Positions 36,231 through 48,595 of a stretch of 64,000 bases of DNA are shown piece by piece. Location: the NCBI RefSeq assembly GCF_964355755.1, contig NC_092675.1, positions 16,505,312-16,569,311 of the forward strand, written 5' to 3'. Positions within the stretch are counted from its first letter, which is position 1; the number at the start of each line of letters is the position of its first letter. The notes beneath the pieces were generated by a model that worked only from the letters and a program-made list of their open reading frames with translations, was not told the origin of the DNA and searched no databases. Source of the stretch: Antedon mediterranea. Lineage: Eukaryota; Echinodermata; Crinoidea; Comatulida; Antedonidae. Made by a program: the position numbers and the translations under genes.

Positions 36231-36603
36231 CTGCAAGACATGATGAATGTTAGACCACAGAGGTATACCCCATGGTTAGACCATAGTGAACTTTATAGGT
36301 ATATAAGGTCAACGATAAGTGAATAATGTAAGAATGAATGATGCAATTGGGCTGGGCACTTACTGTACACCTATCTTCAAAGTCTACTAATTTCAACAGT
36401 GTACCAACCCAAACCTCATAATGCTTTTATTTTTTCCTCACCCATCCTTAACTTTGTGACACCTCCTACACTTCTCTAGTTAACAGTATATTTGGAAAAT
36501 AAAATGTATGTTTACAAGAAATATAATATGTACATCGTAGAATGATGATATTTTTGTATTTTTATTAATCATGAATAATTTGAGCTTTTTGATTATGACC
36601 TGT

Positions 36604-36725
36604 TTTTTTCACAGACTATATTTTATGTAAAAATAAATACCATATGGACATACTGCAAAAATGTTTACTGTCTTATGCATTATTTTTACAAAACGTCAAC
36701 AATTGCAGGTCTAAGTGTCTTTAAC
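36604..36725. mobile_element. DNA-type repeat C, copy 2 (internally deleted)
   Basis: Only the two ends of the family remain: the left block ATTTTATGTAAAAATAAATACCATATGGAC and the right block CATTATTTTTACAAAACGTCAACAATTGCAGGTCTAAGTGTCTTTAA. The right end is the inverse of the TTAAAGACACT left end of other copies. Confidence 0.65.
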
Positions 36726-36814
36726 TGTTTTGGAAAGACATAACAGCAACAATAACAGCAATGTAAAATCAAAAGAAAGATATGTGAATTAAAGATTTTT
36801 ATTGACAAAAGATG

Positions 36815-37130
36815 TGGATAGAAAAACTGAGAGCGAGTCAAATAGGCGAGAAGGTTAAGGCAGGGCGCTATTTACCATACCTAGAATATCGGCATGGGTT
36901 CAAGGCCGACTTACTCCTAGTTCTAGTGGTACAACAAGTCTTCTCCGATAAGGATTATAAACCGTAGGTCCACACACAGTTTGTCTGTGCGCACTTTAAA
37001 GAACTCAGTTCATTATTCAAGATTAGTAGGGGGTTACCCCAGTGAACTGGTAGGCCCTACGTCATAGGAAAGTGATTAATTTATTATTTGTAATCCTTGG
37101 CCACATGTGCCTAAGTACAAAAAATTAACC
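36815..37130 (+). repeat. SINE family F, copy 1
   Basis: Head with GCGAGAAGGTTAAGGCAGGG and a box B-like GGGTTCAAGGCC. The body has CAAGTCTTCTCCGATAAGGA TTATAAACCGTAGGTCC, then GTGCGCACTTTAAAGAACTC and GTAGGGGGTTACCCCAGTGAACTGG. The same blocks recur at 60645-60860 and inverted at 56405-56595. Confidence 0.72.
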
Positions 37131-39267
37131 TAGATAATTTCACTGTCAAGTTCTATAGTTTGCCTTGAGAAAAAGAACACCCATGACAAACTTCTAATAA
37201 AATTATCCAACCTCTGGATATACAGTAATAATGATGAAGATGAATACATATTACTAATAACAATGTTGACAATATTTCATGATCATTTCATTTATTTCAT
37301 CTGTTCAATCAAAATAAAAATATCAACTGGTCACAAAGTACAAAGCACTTATTGAGGTAGATAGGATTGTCAAGTGCCTTTCCAACCCCTAAGTTGTGGA
37401 CAATTTTGAGTTCACTTCAACAAATTTTTTTCTGATTTTACTTTTTGACAGCGCTATGAGCAATGATTGTTGGAATGGTGCTTTAAAAATGGAACAATTG
37501 ATTAACAATTTAACAATCGGTCATTAAACAAATTAATTGTTTGATAGAACAAAATAGAGAATATCATTGTAGCTCATTGCTTGCATGATTCACAATGATT
37601 AGTTAAATTGTAGAGGCATTACTTAACCAATTACTACAAATGACCAATAAGATTAATAGGAAGTATGTTTATGGTGTAGTCTTCATATCCCGTCCTTTAT
37701 CAATCAAGGTTTAATTAAAATCAATTTAATTTATACCTATACAAGGTAAAGATCTAAAGATTAATGTTGATTCAATGTTATCAGACATTTACACAATTTA
37801 AAAAAAAACATATTCAACATTGTTGTGGCTGTAAAACTTTCACAATTTATTGTGCATAAACGGAAAATATGTGTTTTAAATAATAAATGGTAGAAATGCT
37901 ATTATAAATGAAAATATAATGTGTTTAAATATTTTTTATATACTGTAGTCATAATTTTATTAATATACATTTTAGAATTTAATGTTGAAAATGTACTCAT
38001 ACTATTTCCATTTTAAATTGGCAAATAAAATTTAATCTGAAATCTGAATTAATATAATACAAGTATTTTCTGTCAGGATTGTTTACATTTTTATAATACT
38101 ATACATAAAGCCTAAAGCTTGATACAGTTTTTTTAAATTGTGTAAATCTTTAATATTTGTATTTTCCTATTTAAATGTACTCATTATGTGGAGGAGTCAA
38201 GATTTTTAGGCAAAAGGCCTAAAATGTGTAGAATTTAGTGCAGCTAGTGCAGCAGCACTTAATCTGCTATACCGTTTGTATAGTACAGTACCTGTATTTG
38301 TATATTAACTGACAATAACACCCTTTAATATAATCTTTTGATCAACTTGGTAAGAAAAAAACAAAATATTGTAGCAGACTATACTACTCTATAATAAGTT
38401 TGATTGGTCTAAAGTGTCCCAGTCAGTCAGCTCATTTTGCTCACCATCAACTGTCATCATAGTCACACATAGTAAAATGGTAGTACCATCTACCAATGTC
38501 TGTTATACATCAAACAGAAATGTGAAAGGGAAGCACACGTAGTCTAAAGAACTAATAGAATATATACCAGTTCCTGATTGAATGATAAAAAATAAGTGGG
38601 TACTTGGTACCCCGATCCTTTTAAAACCATATAAAGCAAGAATCAGAAATTGAATAATGCATGATTCACATGCTGGAGAATTATTATACTCTTGCAAAAT
38701 AAAAAACATTATATTTCAGCATATAGTAGCCTAGTAGTACTACTATACAAAGGGCTACAAGTTCAGCATTTCAGTATATAGATTGTTATGATTATTTTAA
38801 AAACGAATATAACCAGTGTAACCTAGGATTAGATTAGATGTTTGATTATGTAGATGTAGATGTAGATTAAATTGGATGTAGGGACACAATTGGTGACTGA
38901 CTGTAGCATGGCTACATTTATGCTTTCCTGGTAGCTAGAGAATAATGATATTCTATTTAATGTTTGTTTTATTTGTTTATTGTTGTTTATTTCATAAATT
39001 TAATGTATTTTAAATACAAAATAACAAACATATATTTTATATAATAGAAAAATGGAATGTATGGTAAATGTATTTTAAAAAGATTTAATAACAGAAAAAT
39101 GGAATATATGTTTTTATTTTTTTGAGTAATGTTTTTAAAAAGATGCATTTTTCTATTCAGTTAGATCCAAAACATGCCCTGGCAATTGTAATCCTTAATT
39201 TACTTCTTATAGAAAACACATGAATTTAAACATGAACATGTGAGATTATGACATTTTGTAAACCAAC

Positions 39268-39441
39268 CTGAAACAGTTTTGAATTCTTGGTCAGTTAAGC
39301 CTGATTTAAATATCACCTCCATCTCCGACAACTCGCTGAAATTGTCATCAAAACATCCCTCTCTCGTGTAGTTTGTTTCTTCTATGATGTTTGTCTGCCA
39401 GTCTGGCATTCTCTCAAAACTTGTCTTTTTCTTGATATAGG
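39268..39441 (-). CDS. Gene 1 exon, shared N-terminal segment
   Basis: 174-nt exon, phase 1 in and phase 1 out. The acceptor is TTGCTCAG at 39443-39442 and the donor TCAG|GTTGGT at 39268/39267, the weakest donor in the chain. It encodes YIKKKTSFERMPDWQTNIIE, then an acidic stretch containing FSELSEMEVIFKSGLT. This is compact and hydrophobic-patterned, unlike the low-complexity remainder, so it may be the functional N-terminal motif. The family is not recognised. It is common to the alternative first exons. Confidence 0.65.
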
Positions 39442-40152
39442 CTGAGCAAATACATTCAAATTTTGAGAACAAAAAAACAAGAAATTAATGTCATATGTTA
39501 TTATTTTGAAACTGAGTCAGAGACAGTTATTGATTGATTAAACAAAAAGATTTTCCCGGTGAATAAATGTTGGGAACAAACAAACAAACCAATATAATAT
39601 TTATAATGTAATATTCTATATACAATGGAAAAAAGAAATAATTCCTTAATTCATTCATTTCATTTATGATAGTACATCCATATACAAAATGAAAAGAGAA
39701 AACACTAGCTTCACCAGGAAAATTAAAAGTAGCATTCCATTAAACAATCTAAAATATCCTAATATAAATGGTAAATAGAAAAAGATGACTGTTAAGCTTA
39801 TAAACTTGTTTCAGAAGGAGACATAAAAATAAGATACAATAAATTCAAAAAGAAACTTGACAGAGGGTCAAACTATATCATCCATTTTCCATGAGATTTT
39901 TAACATCCCAAGGTACCATTTAGGAAAGTTTATCTTAATAGCTGTTCTATTCTAAACAAAATTTAATTTTATTTATTTAAATAATAAAGAAAACATAATA
40001 TAAAAATTAACAAATCACATTGGCATAAAAGCTACATCATTTGAAACTAAGAAAATAAAACGTTCTACAACTTCCATACCTTTTTTGCAACCTGTTTATT
40101 GCATAAAAGAGAAAAAAAAAGCTTAGGTAAATTATAAATAATAACTACAAAC
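39442..40152. other. Gene 1 intron
   Basis: AT-rich intron between the common second exon and first exon b. Nothing else recognised. Confidence 0.45.
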
Positions 40153-40183
40153 CTAGCATTCGACTACCTATATCCCACGCCAT
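40153..40183 (-). CDS. Gene 1 alternative first coding exon b
   Basis: ATG at 40183 in the context GAGATGGCG, coding MAWDIGSRML, then donor CTAG|GTTTGT (40153/40152) leaving in phase 1, as the next exon at 39441 requires. The upstream 200 nt (to about 40390) are richer in GC than the flanking DNA and would be 5' untranslated region. An overlapping open frame of 71 codons in another phase crosses here and is taken as chance. The call rests on start context, donor and phase only. Confidence 0.45.
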
Positions 40184-40400
40184 CTCAGATATCTTAAAAA
40201 CTTTAAACCTGACACAAACTTAGACGCAACGTCTCGGTTCTTGTTAAGTCTCTTCCTTACACGCCATCTACAGTATGTTCTGACTGAACGTAACCTTGCA
40301 GTGAAGAAACTATCCTCAGCAGCGTTTCCCTTTGGGCCATGATATAAATAAGTACAGACGAAGCAGCTTACAACTTGTACCAATCACAAAGTGTTTTCAA
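40184..40400 (-). promoter_or_regulatory. Putative 5' UTR/promoter zone for first exon b
   Basis: This 200-nt strip is distinctly richer in GC than the flanks and free of obvious repeats. It lies directly upstream of ATG 40183. No TATA box is obvious at a sensible distance. The inference rests on composition and position. Confidence 0.3.
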
Positions 40401-42229
40401 AGTTTGAACTTTGAATCTATCTTTTTTATTTCTGTTGTAAGATTGAATGTTCTTACTCAAATCAAACAGATTATTTTAAAGTGATTGGTGATCTTTTTTA
40501 ACAGTTCAAAGATGATTTATTTAACAATATTATCATCACTGAATGAGTAACATTTTATTTTGCCGTACATTTTATAATAATTTTAAATAGAAAATGTCTT
40601 CATGTTTACGTTTATATTAACTAAACTATGTTTATTACTTTTCCAATACAAACTTTGTTTACAAGTTAGGAAAATATGTCTACATTTCTTTTGAAAGAAG
40701 AAATAATTATGTATATATATTATCTTTAGGAAATGCCCATTGACTATTAATAAATAAATTCCCTGAATGGGAAAGAAGTATTAACAGCATGGTTTAATCA
40801 AATACACATTTGGCACTTTGATTTTGGTCTTTAGGTCCAATTTGGTGTGAGGTGGTTCAAAAATTTCGGAAATTATAAAACAAAACATTTTTAGTGTCAG
40901 GACTAGCTCTATTGTGTTTTTTACTACGGAAAATGTCTCTAATAGGAAATATAATTAAAGGGGGTCATTATAGATTATTGGTCAGAACAAAACAGTGAGC
41001 TTCACATTGAGCATGATTTTAAACATGTCAAAATCAAAAGGAATATTGAGAAATAGAAATAAGAATAGAGTACAACATTATCAAGCAAACTAATAACTGA
41101 GAAACGGAAGCTAATCAGACGGACTATTAGTATTTTATTGTTCACTTCACACAGCAGCACATTGCAACCACATATGCCAGTCCAATTAATTGAATATAAA
41201 GAAATGAAAATATAACATATAATTCCAGTTGTTCACCTATTATAGAAATTAATTCTTGATATACAGTAGATGTAACTAAAAAAGTCAAATAATATTGTAT
41301 TATACTGTATATACAGTAGTCTTTGATTGGTCTATGTGTTTGTAATGGCTAGGCCTAACCTACAGTACCACTACTAGATAACTGTTTTTATATGTATAAT
41401 TTTCTTACACCAAAATTTTTAATACCGATTGGAGCCAATTTAGCCCGGCAAATCTTGCTGGCAAAACCTGCTTCGGGAGAACTGTTCAACTGTTAGAAGA
41501 TATAATTTCTACTATTTTAATTCTTTTACTTTTTCATTAAACTTTACTTTTGAGAATGATTTAGCATTGGACCATGATAGTGACCGTACTGTATATTTTG
41601 TCTTTGGTTCGATTCAAATTGTATATAACAAAGTTACAGATTATAAAAGGTGGATCTGGAATATTGGAAGGGGTGGTACAGAACCCAAAGTATGGGAGGG
41701 TCTACCTAAAAGTTTATTTTTACCTTTTGAAAAGGTGGAACAAACTCAGCCATAGGTAAATCTCAGCTGCCTATGATACTATTACAGTATATATATCCAC
41801 AAAGCCTTTATCCTAAAACCCTTTTTTTTAAAAGCTCTTTTTTTCTGATCTAAGGAAGTTCAGTACATTGGTATTAAGAGGAAAACATTTAGAGATACCA
41901 TCTCAGAACCAGAAAGACATGCCATGAGTCATACACATTACAGGTTTTGTGTACTGGTGGATATACAGTATTTATATAAGTCTGAATTTTTGGATTAAAC
42001 AACCTAGTTTTAACAAAAGTTCAATCAATATGCTTTAGATACTAAACCTATTAATAAGTACATCCAGTAGACTCACACAGAATGAAATTATTAACAAAAA
42101 AAAGTATTTTTTCTAATATGTACAAGTATGCAGTGAATGTCAAGTTTTCCGTCTTTCACCAAATTGCAATAGAGGCACCACTTCTAAAAAGGCAATTACC
42201 AATTACATTTGTACCCTAATTAGCTTTGA

Positions 42230-42350
42230 GGCTTAGGGCATGGAACTGAAAGAGTCGTGAGTACCTTGGAACTGATTGAAACCTGGACCTACTGTAGAGA
42301 TTGGAATACAAGTAACCACCATGCGACAGCTCCACTACGCAGTTTGTAAA
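42230..42350 (-). repeat. Possible tRNA-derived repeat
   Basis: The minus strand reads GAGCTGTCGCATGGTGGTTA (box A-like) and, about 35 nt on, CCAGGTTTCAATCAG (box B-like). The spacing is tRNA-like; the stems are poor. Confidence 0.35.
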
Positions 42351-42899
42351 ACCAGAGGAAATAATTTAAAACAATGACTGCAAACTACTTTGATAAATTA
42401 TTATCCAAATTAGGATAAGCCATTAAAATGCTTTCAAAGAATCTGGTCAAGTTACAAGGGCACTTTTCATTTTCTCACAAACTAAAAATTAAAAAAAATA
42501 CATCCAAACCACAGGAAGATAATTTTTAAGACAATGAAGTAAAACATTGACTCATTGAAATCAGAAAATCAAAAGCCGCTAACAGATGAACTTTAAAAAA
42601 AGTTGAAATAGACTCTTTGACGTCATTCACTAATATAAATCAATCATTTCACACACACAAAATTGATGTACAATAATTTAAAAATTATCTTAATTATTGT
42701 ATCAATGTGCACGTCTACAATGTGCACCAATCAATACATACTCTACTGTACTATTTATATATAATGTAAAAACTTTTACTGTAAAATGTAAATTGTTTAT
42801 ATTTTTTTAAAACAATGTGCACTATCTCATAGGAGGTCTGGGTTAGGTGATTATGAAATGCTCAACCTTTCAAACATACATATATAAAATACATTTTCT

Positions 42900-42970
42900 A
42901 AAATACATGTTTTATTTTCCAGTAGGGTAGCCTTGACAAACACTGCTCTTCCAAGAGACCTTTCAGTATG
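42900..42970 (-). repeat. LINE 3'-end fragment
   Basis: The minus strand reads GGAAGAGCAGTGTTTGTCAAGGCTACCCTACTGGAAAATAAAACATG (partly shown here as landmarks). It shares ACTGCTCTTCC and GGGTAGCC with the nested tail at 17870-18035, so both come from one LINE family. Confidence 0.5.
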
Positions 42971-43164
42971 TCATAATAAAAGAGAACATATAAACTAATA
43001 ACTACAAAAATTATATTCAAAATTTAATAATTTTTTTTGTCTTATGGCATGACTTTCAGTAACAGGCACAACATATAATTAAATGTCAATTGTACCACTT
43101 TAAAATACCAAAAAATAAATAAAAAATTACCTCACCCAATAAATAAATTATTATATACCAATAC

Positions 43165-43225
43165 CTTTGTGGTTATTGCTGGCACCCCAAACGTCCATGT
43201 TGCTCTTTTTATCTTCCTTTGATAT
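43165..43225 (-). CDS. Gene 1 alternative 5' exon a
   Basis: 61-nt exon between acceptor TTTTTTAG (ends 43226) and donor AAAG|GTATTG (43165/43164), phase 0 in if coding throughout and phase 1 out. The frame reads ISKEDKKSNMDVWGASNNHK. Translation could begin at the internal ATG (43198, MDVWGAS) or come from an exon further upstream. It joins in phase to 39441. MDVWGAS here and MAWDIGS at 40183 look like two versions of one N-terminus. Upstream exons of this gene between here and 54 kb cannot be excluded. Confidence 0.5.
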
Positions 43226-44784
43226 CTAAAAAACCTCACGGAATAATAATGCTAAACATCGTAAAATCCAGAAATGTGCTGTCAAAAAAAAAAAAAAACA
43301 ATCATTATATTTATAACATTTTTAATATCATTCTTGTAGAGGATACTAATTAATAGTTGCCATAGTGACAAGCGTATGATCTCAATACAAACACTTTAAT
43401 ATTTTCATTTTATCAGATTCTTTCCAATAGTAGAAATACGACGTTTGTAGACGTGTAGACTAGTAGAGTGTCTCTGGAAAATATCAATAAATATTAATTA
43501 CCGGTTCCCAAATCACTGAATACAAATACAATTAATCGTATTAATATTTTGATTTGAAATTCAAATTTGCAAAACTATAAAATGTCTCATAAAATGTAAA
43601 TTACTCAAGACTCAAATTTTATAATGTTATTTTTTGCGCCGCTCCTTTTATTATATTCAAGAGAACGGGAGTATTAGGAAACAGCTACCATGCAGAAACT
43701 TATAGTTTACTAGGCTGAAAAAATGTGTATTTGTAAACTGGGACTGGGCATTCGCAAACCCTAAATCATGTCTGGGAGAAGAGCGTCTATGAGATGTATG
43801 CAGACAATAGTCTGTAAGACCTGTTCAATAAACAATGTTTTCTGCTGTCAAAATAGGCACTGTATATGCCTATTACTATCAATTTATCATTGAATAATGT
43901 TCAAAGCACTTTGGGGTATGTGGGTCACTTACGACCTTAGGGAGTAACCCCCACCCCGGTAAAGGCATCTCCGGGAATATGTACAGTACTAAATCATTAT
44001 TTCTTAAATTATTAAATAGAATATCAATAAAAAAGGAAAGAACAATAATTATAACTGGTATGTCAAAATGTCGAGCAGCGTTTTTTGTAAGAAATATTAG
44101 AAGCAGCCAGGAACATAGAAAATTAAATCAGCAAATGAATTATTATTATTATAATAATATTATAAATATACTGAACATGTGGAAAGCATTCAAAGAAAAA
44201 AACTATTATTTTACAATACTTTGAATGTTTTTTGTTTTATTTATTATTTAATAACTTATTAATTATATAATTTCCCAGAAGTGCAGAGACACTCGTATCA
44301 TGCACTATAGAAGTAAAATAAAAAGTGAAGTATTTACAATATAGAAAAAAAATATTCAAAAAAAAAATGTTAATTTTTACTCATAGACAGAGGTTGAGTT
44401 GAGTACACATGAAAGGTCTAGGTGGGTTGAGGAAGAGTTGATTATAAGCTGTAATAGACAGTTTCCTGACAGACAAATTAGTGCTACAATATTCAAATAC
44501 ACCTTCATACATTATCAATAGTTTTTTGCTAGGAATCTACAATTATTTCAGTTCTATATTTGGAAAAGTATAGCATTGTAATAAGAAATTTCAATATTAT
44601 TATACATAATTGTTTATAAAACTGAAAAATAAAAAAAGAACTGGATTTAAAACAATCGCAAAGAAGCTCATGTTGTTAATTGTCAGTATAGAAGGGAAAC
44701 AAATTATAAACTTTGATCAGAAATCAATGGCCCCTAATGACCGGCATACTGTAATATACAGTTATTGATCATTTGTCGGAGTTA

Positions 44785-45268
44785 TTTAAAGATACGTTCC
44801 CTACGATCAATTTTAAGGTCACAAACTGCATTTTATGTAAAATAAATACTTACTTAAGCTGCCCACTATAAATACCAGCATGCATTGCGCACGGATTGAT
44901 ATTTTTGTTTTTCTTCTGTGATTCACTCACTTTCAATCATGAGAGATGGAAGAATCGTAACTTTTCAGCGAAAATATCAGGTTTTCCCCAATTTATATTA
45001 ACGGATTCTGGCAAAATCAGAAAGCTAATTAATGCAGTAATTAAACGTCAGGCTAGGACTATAGTCGTTCGTATGTTACGCTTTACGAGCTAGGTCTACG
45101 AAACTAACTACGAGAGGACATTCAAGCTACTTAGGTGGTGCATTGTTTCTCTCTATCATTTTTAACGATAAAAGGTACATTACAACAAGGAATGACCTGG
45201 TTTAATGTTTTTAAATTATGCATTATTTTTACAAATGTCAACAATTGTAGGGATAAGTGTCTTTAAAT
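44785..45268. mobile_element. DNA-type repeat C, copy 3 (both ends present)
   Basis: The left end TTTAAAGATACGTTCCCT and right end AGGGATAAGTGTCTTTAAAT form terminal inverted repeats. The interior matches copy 1 in block order. ORFs inside do not encode a recognisable transposase, so it is non-autonomous. About 480 bp. Confidence 0.72.
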
Positions 45269-46314
45269 CTTTGTGATTCAGATTAATAAAGTTCAGAAAA
45301 TACTACTAAAACCTTATAATTCTTATTTTACACCTTGACATTTTATCCAGTTTGTATGAATCAGGGTTTCGTCCTTTGAACCAATCTTTGGGTTTTTCCT
45401 ACCCTGCGGCAAGGGCGACTTCTAAAACAAATAAATAAGAAACATCCTCAAGATTTATATTCAAAATTTATGTTTTCAATTATCATTAAACTAATATTGC
45501 TAAAATATGGACATACTATAGCAGCAAGCCAACAATTTAAACTTAAGATATATCGGTACTGTATTGTCCCCATTAACAAATATTTTTTTGGATGTCACAT
45601 AAGTTAATCACTTTGATCAAAAATTGGATTGAAAAAAAAACAGTTTTTACCTTTAAAAACGGTAATTTAAAGCCAAAAATAGTCAAATTGGCTTCCATAC
45701 CAATGGGTTTTTGGTTGCATTTAACCATTTGTCTTATTATAAATGAAAACATTATTTTTTTTCTGCAGAAGTGATTAATTTGATTAAAACTACAAAATGG
45801 CCTAATAATATTAATCTTCATTTTTCAAGTTTTTGGGGAACAATACATCTTTAAGTTTTGAAAAGGCCAAGGAGAATTTCCCACAAAATTCATTTCAAAC
45901 TTTTGGTATTCAACATGAATTTTGATGTTGCCATGGTTGATTTGTGAAAAAACAATCGAAGGAGGGAGCACGATTTAAAATGTCTACCAGAGTGAGCCAA
46001 ATGTTATGAACACCACACCACCAAGATTGATCTAAGAATTTTGTTTTATTTCTAAAATAAAAACTTTGGTAACATTCCAACTATAAAAGGAAGTATAAAA
46101 TCCAGAGGCCTTGATTCTTTTTTTTTCTTTTTTAATTTCCCTCAAATATCAGTTTGGTTGATGACTGAAGTACACTGAACTAACTAAAATCATGTGAAAA
46201 CAATTTTAAAATATCATAAATATCACATATTTGGTGGTTTCACTTAAAATAATCACCATATAATAATATTGTATTTTAATATGTTTATATTAAAAAATAA
46301 AACAATTATTCTCT

Positions 46315-46922
46315 CTAAGGGCCTGTTTCTGCTGCAACTGCTCAAAATACGGTATAAAAATACGGTATAAAATACGGTATTTTTTATACCGTATTTTTTA
46401 GTACCCCGTTTCTGCTAACAATACTTCTTGGGTGGTCGTGTTCAATTTCATCTTTTTTACCCAAATTGCCATTCATTTATTTGATCGATAATTAAAAGTC
46501 GCAATAAAGGAAGTTTTACGTCTCACTTTCAACAGCCTAGCCCTAGTGATAGAGATGTTGTGAGAGCACAGAAAACATCGTAATGGGAACAATTAATTCG
46601 TTCCCTCCCCGAGTTATTGTATTTTGCAATGTTGTACTGCTTTCGCAGGCTCTTCAGCTTTGAGTTTACTTGCTTTGGAGACAAGTCTATTCCATACTCC
46701 TGCTTTATTTTTTTAGAAATATCTTTATAAATGTGGTTGTCCCTTTTATTACCTTTTAGTTGGGCAGACATTTTAGCTTCCCCACACAAATTTATTTAGT
46801 AAAACTGTGACGTCTTCGCTCCACATTTTCGCCGAATATATATAATATACCGTATATATACGGTATTCAAAAAATACCGTATAATATACGGTATTTAGTT
46901 GGCAGCAGAAACAGGGCCTTAG
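46315..46922 (-). mobile_element. Compact Harbinger-like element with Myb/SANT ORF
   Basis: 608 bp bounded by inverted repeats CTAAGGGCCTGTTTCTGCTG (left) and CAGCAGAAACAGGGCCTTAG (right; one base differs). Just inside each end lies a cluster of ATACGGTAT / ATACCGTAT: four at 46346-46403 and four at 46846-46896. Between them is a minus-strand Myb/SANT-like coding region. No DDE transposase fits in the space, so mobility would need a partner element. Confidence 0.75.
46535..46826 (-). pseudogene. Myb/SANT-like DNA-binding protein (one frameshift)
   Basis: From ATG 46826 the frame reads MWSEDVTVLLNKFVWGS, then stops. One base of shift at about 46785-46795 continues with AKMSAQLKGNKRDNHIYKDI, SKKIKQEYGIDLSPKQVNSK and LKSLRKQYNIAKYNNSGRER. 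W-x-E-D...LLN, followed by I...KI...G...QV..K...L...Y, is the pattern of the Myb/SANT-like (MADF-related, trihelix) domain found in the second protein of Harbinger transposons and in MSANTD host genes. The family helices are present. The shift may be a real lesion or a sequencing error. Confidence 0.65.
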
Positions 46923-48416
46923 TTAAAATATGAATGATACAGTAATCCAAGGTTGAGAAATGTGTAAATTATTTTAATATATTTATAGAATACAATCTAT
47001 AATTATTATAAAATTCCGTCAATATAATCATGTACAAAAGTATAGTACAAAGATTGGTTTTAGACTTTAGTCTACATTATATACACTGGTGGTTAAGAGG
47101 ATATCAGAGTGTAATAATAATCTTTCTTTATTGAAAATTTGTATGCAAATTGAAGCTTAACATTTCATCATACAAAAAATAGTCCGTAAAATGGATAGCA
47201 AATGACTAAAATGAACAAATATAAAAATATATTAATTACAATAAAAAACAGTGGTAAATTGAAATGATTAAAATTTCCCTGATTATGATTTACTTATTAT
47301 TGTTCCTTGACTTAATAAACAGATTGTGTAAAGAAATTAACTCTTCCCTGAGAAATTAAACCATTATTCAGGGTACTGCATAATAAAACAGTACTGTATG
47401 ATAACGGCAATGAATCAAATGCATCACCAGTTTGCCTTCTTGGGCGTAACAATTTATTTGTAACACATTCAACGGGTATAATGAATTTTAAATTAATGTG
47501 GAAATTATAAATAATCCCTAGAGAGCAAAAAATGTTATTTTTTTGTGCTCCAATAACTAGGCCAGCTATGTATCATGCACTTTATAATCGAATACTTTGG
47601 TAGCTAGTACAAAGTCATGTAACTTAATCAATACAAATTCTCACCTCTTTAATGCAATTACTTTCAGGGATTAAAAAAATACCTGTATCCGAGTTTACAA
47701 ATTTATTTCCGAGCAGGATGGATCATCAGAAGGTTCAATTAACGGGAAAAGTCAAAGAGTCTGTTGCGAATTCATGTAGGAATAGCTTCCACTCAACTTG
47801 CTTATCAAACCTAGAGCTTACGTAGCACAAAAATAATCCTACTTTTGTCAAATCATTTCACACACACATTGAGTAAAATAAAACGACCCCTTTAAAAATT
47901 GTTGTACAACTATAAGGGGTTTAGACAAATCTGTTTAAATAAGGCGTCTATCCAAGGATTTGACCCAGTGTGATTTCAAGGTGGTATCACGGTAGAATTG
48001 TAACAAAATCAAATCAACATGAAGAATTTACTCCAGTTTCCTGTCGGCAAGTTTTTAGGTCATTGAAAGTTGTTTGGAAATGATGTCGTATGGAAGCTTC
48101 CCTCTCATCGTAAATGGAACAGGTCATGTGAGTGAGTCAGACGTTAAGGAAAAGGAAATCAGAAAAATTAAATACGGAATGAAATTATTAAAAGTTACTT
48201 GATTATAACGAGCTTAGATACAGTGTAATAATCACTGGAGTCATCTCAACGTTAATTATTCCATTATAAATGAAACGCATTATATAATAGGGGTGTGGCT
48301 ACAATCATTGATTCATAGATTGCAATCGGTAATTTTAATACTATAGGTAATCTTAAAATGATTGTATATATTTTGTCTGCAATTTAGAATAGTTTCAAAA
48401 TATCTTATTAATATCG

Positions 48417-48595
48417 ATTGTAAAGTGTGTCTGATCTAATGTTTCTTTAGAGTGTATATTGTTTGTTAAGTTGTGATTGTAAAGTGTGTCTGATCTAATG
48501 TTTCTTTAGAGTGTATATTGTTTGTTAAGTTGTGATTGTAAAGTGTGTCTGATCTAATGTTTCTTTAGAGTGTATATTGTTTGTTTAGTTGTTAT
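48417..48595 (+). repeat. 59-bp x3 tandem repeat
   Basis: Three units beginning TAAAGTGTGTCTGATCTAAT at 48421, 48480 and 48539. The first two are identical and the third departs in the last 15 bp. Confidence 0.93.

Larger units (their letters stand above)
36231..39267. other. Gene 1 intron
   Basis: Contains repeat C copy 2 (36604-36725), a SINE-like copy (36815-37130) and a SINE-tail-like word at 37450-37490. The rest is AT-rich and I see no other gene. Confidence 0.5.

Noticed and set aside
45395-45430. 19-nt minus-strand candidate exon (AAGTCGCCCTTGCCGCAGG)
   Set aside because: Acceptor is good but the donor GTAGGA is weak and no phase partner was found.
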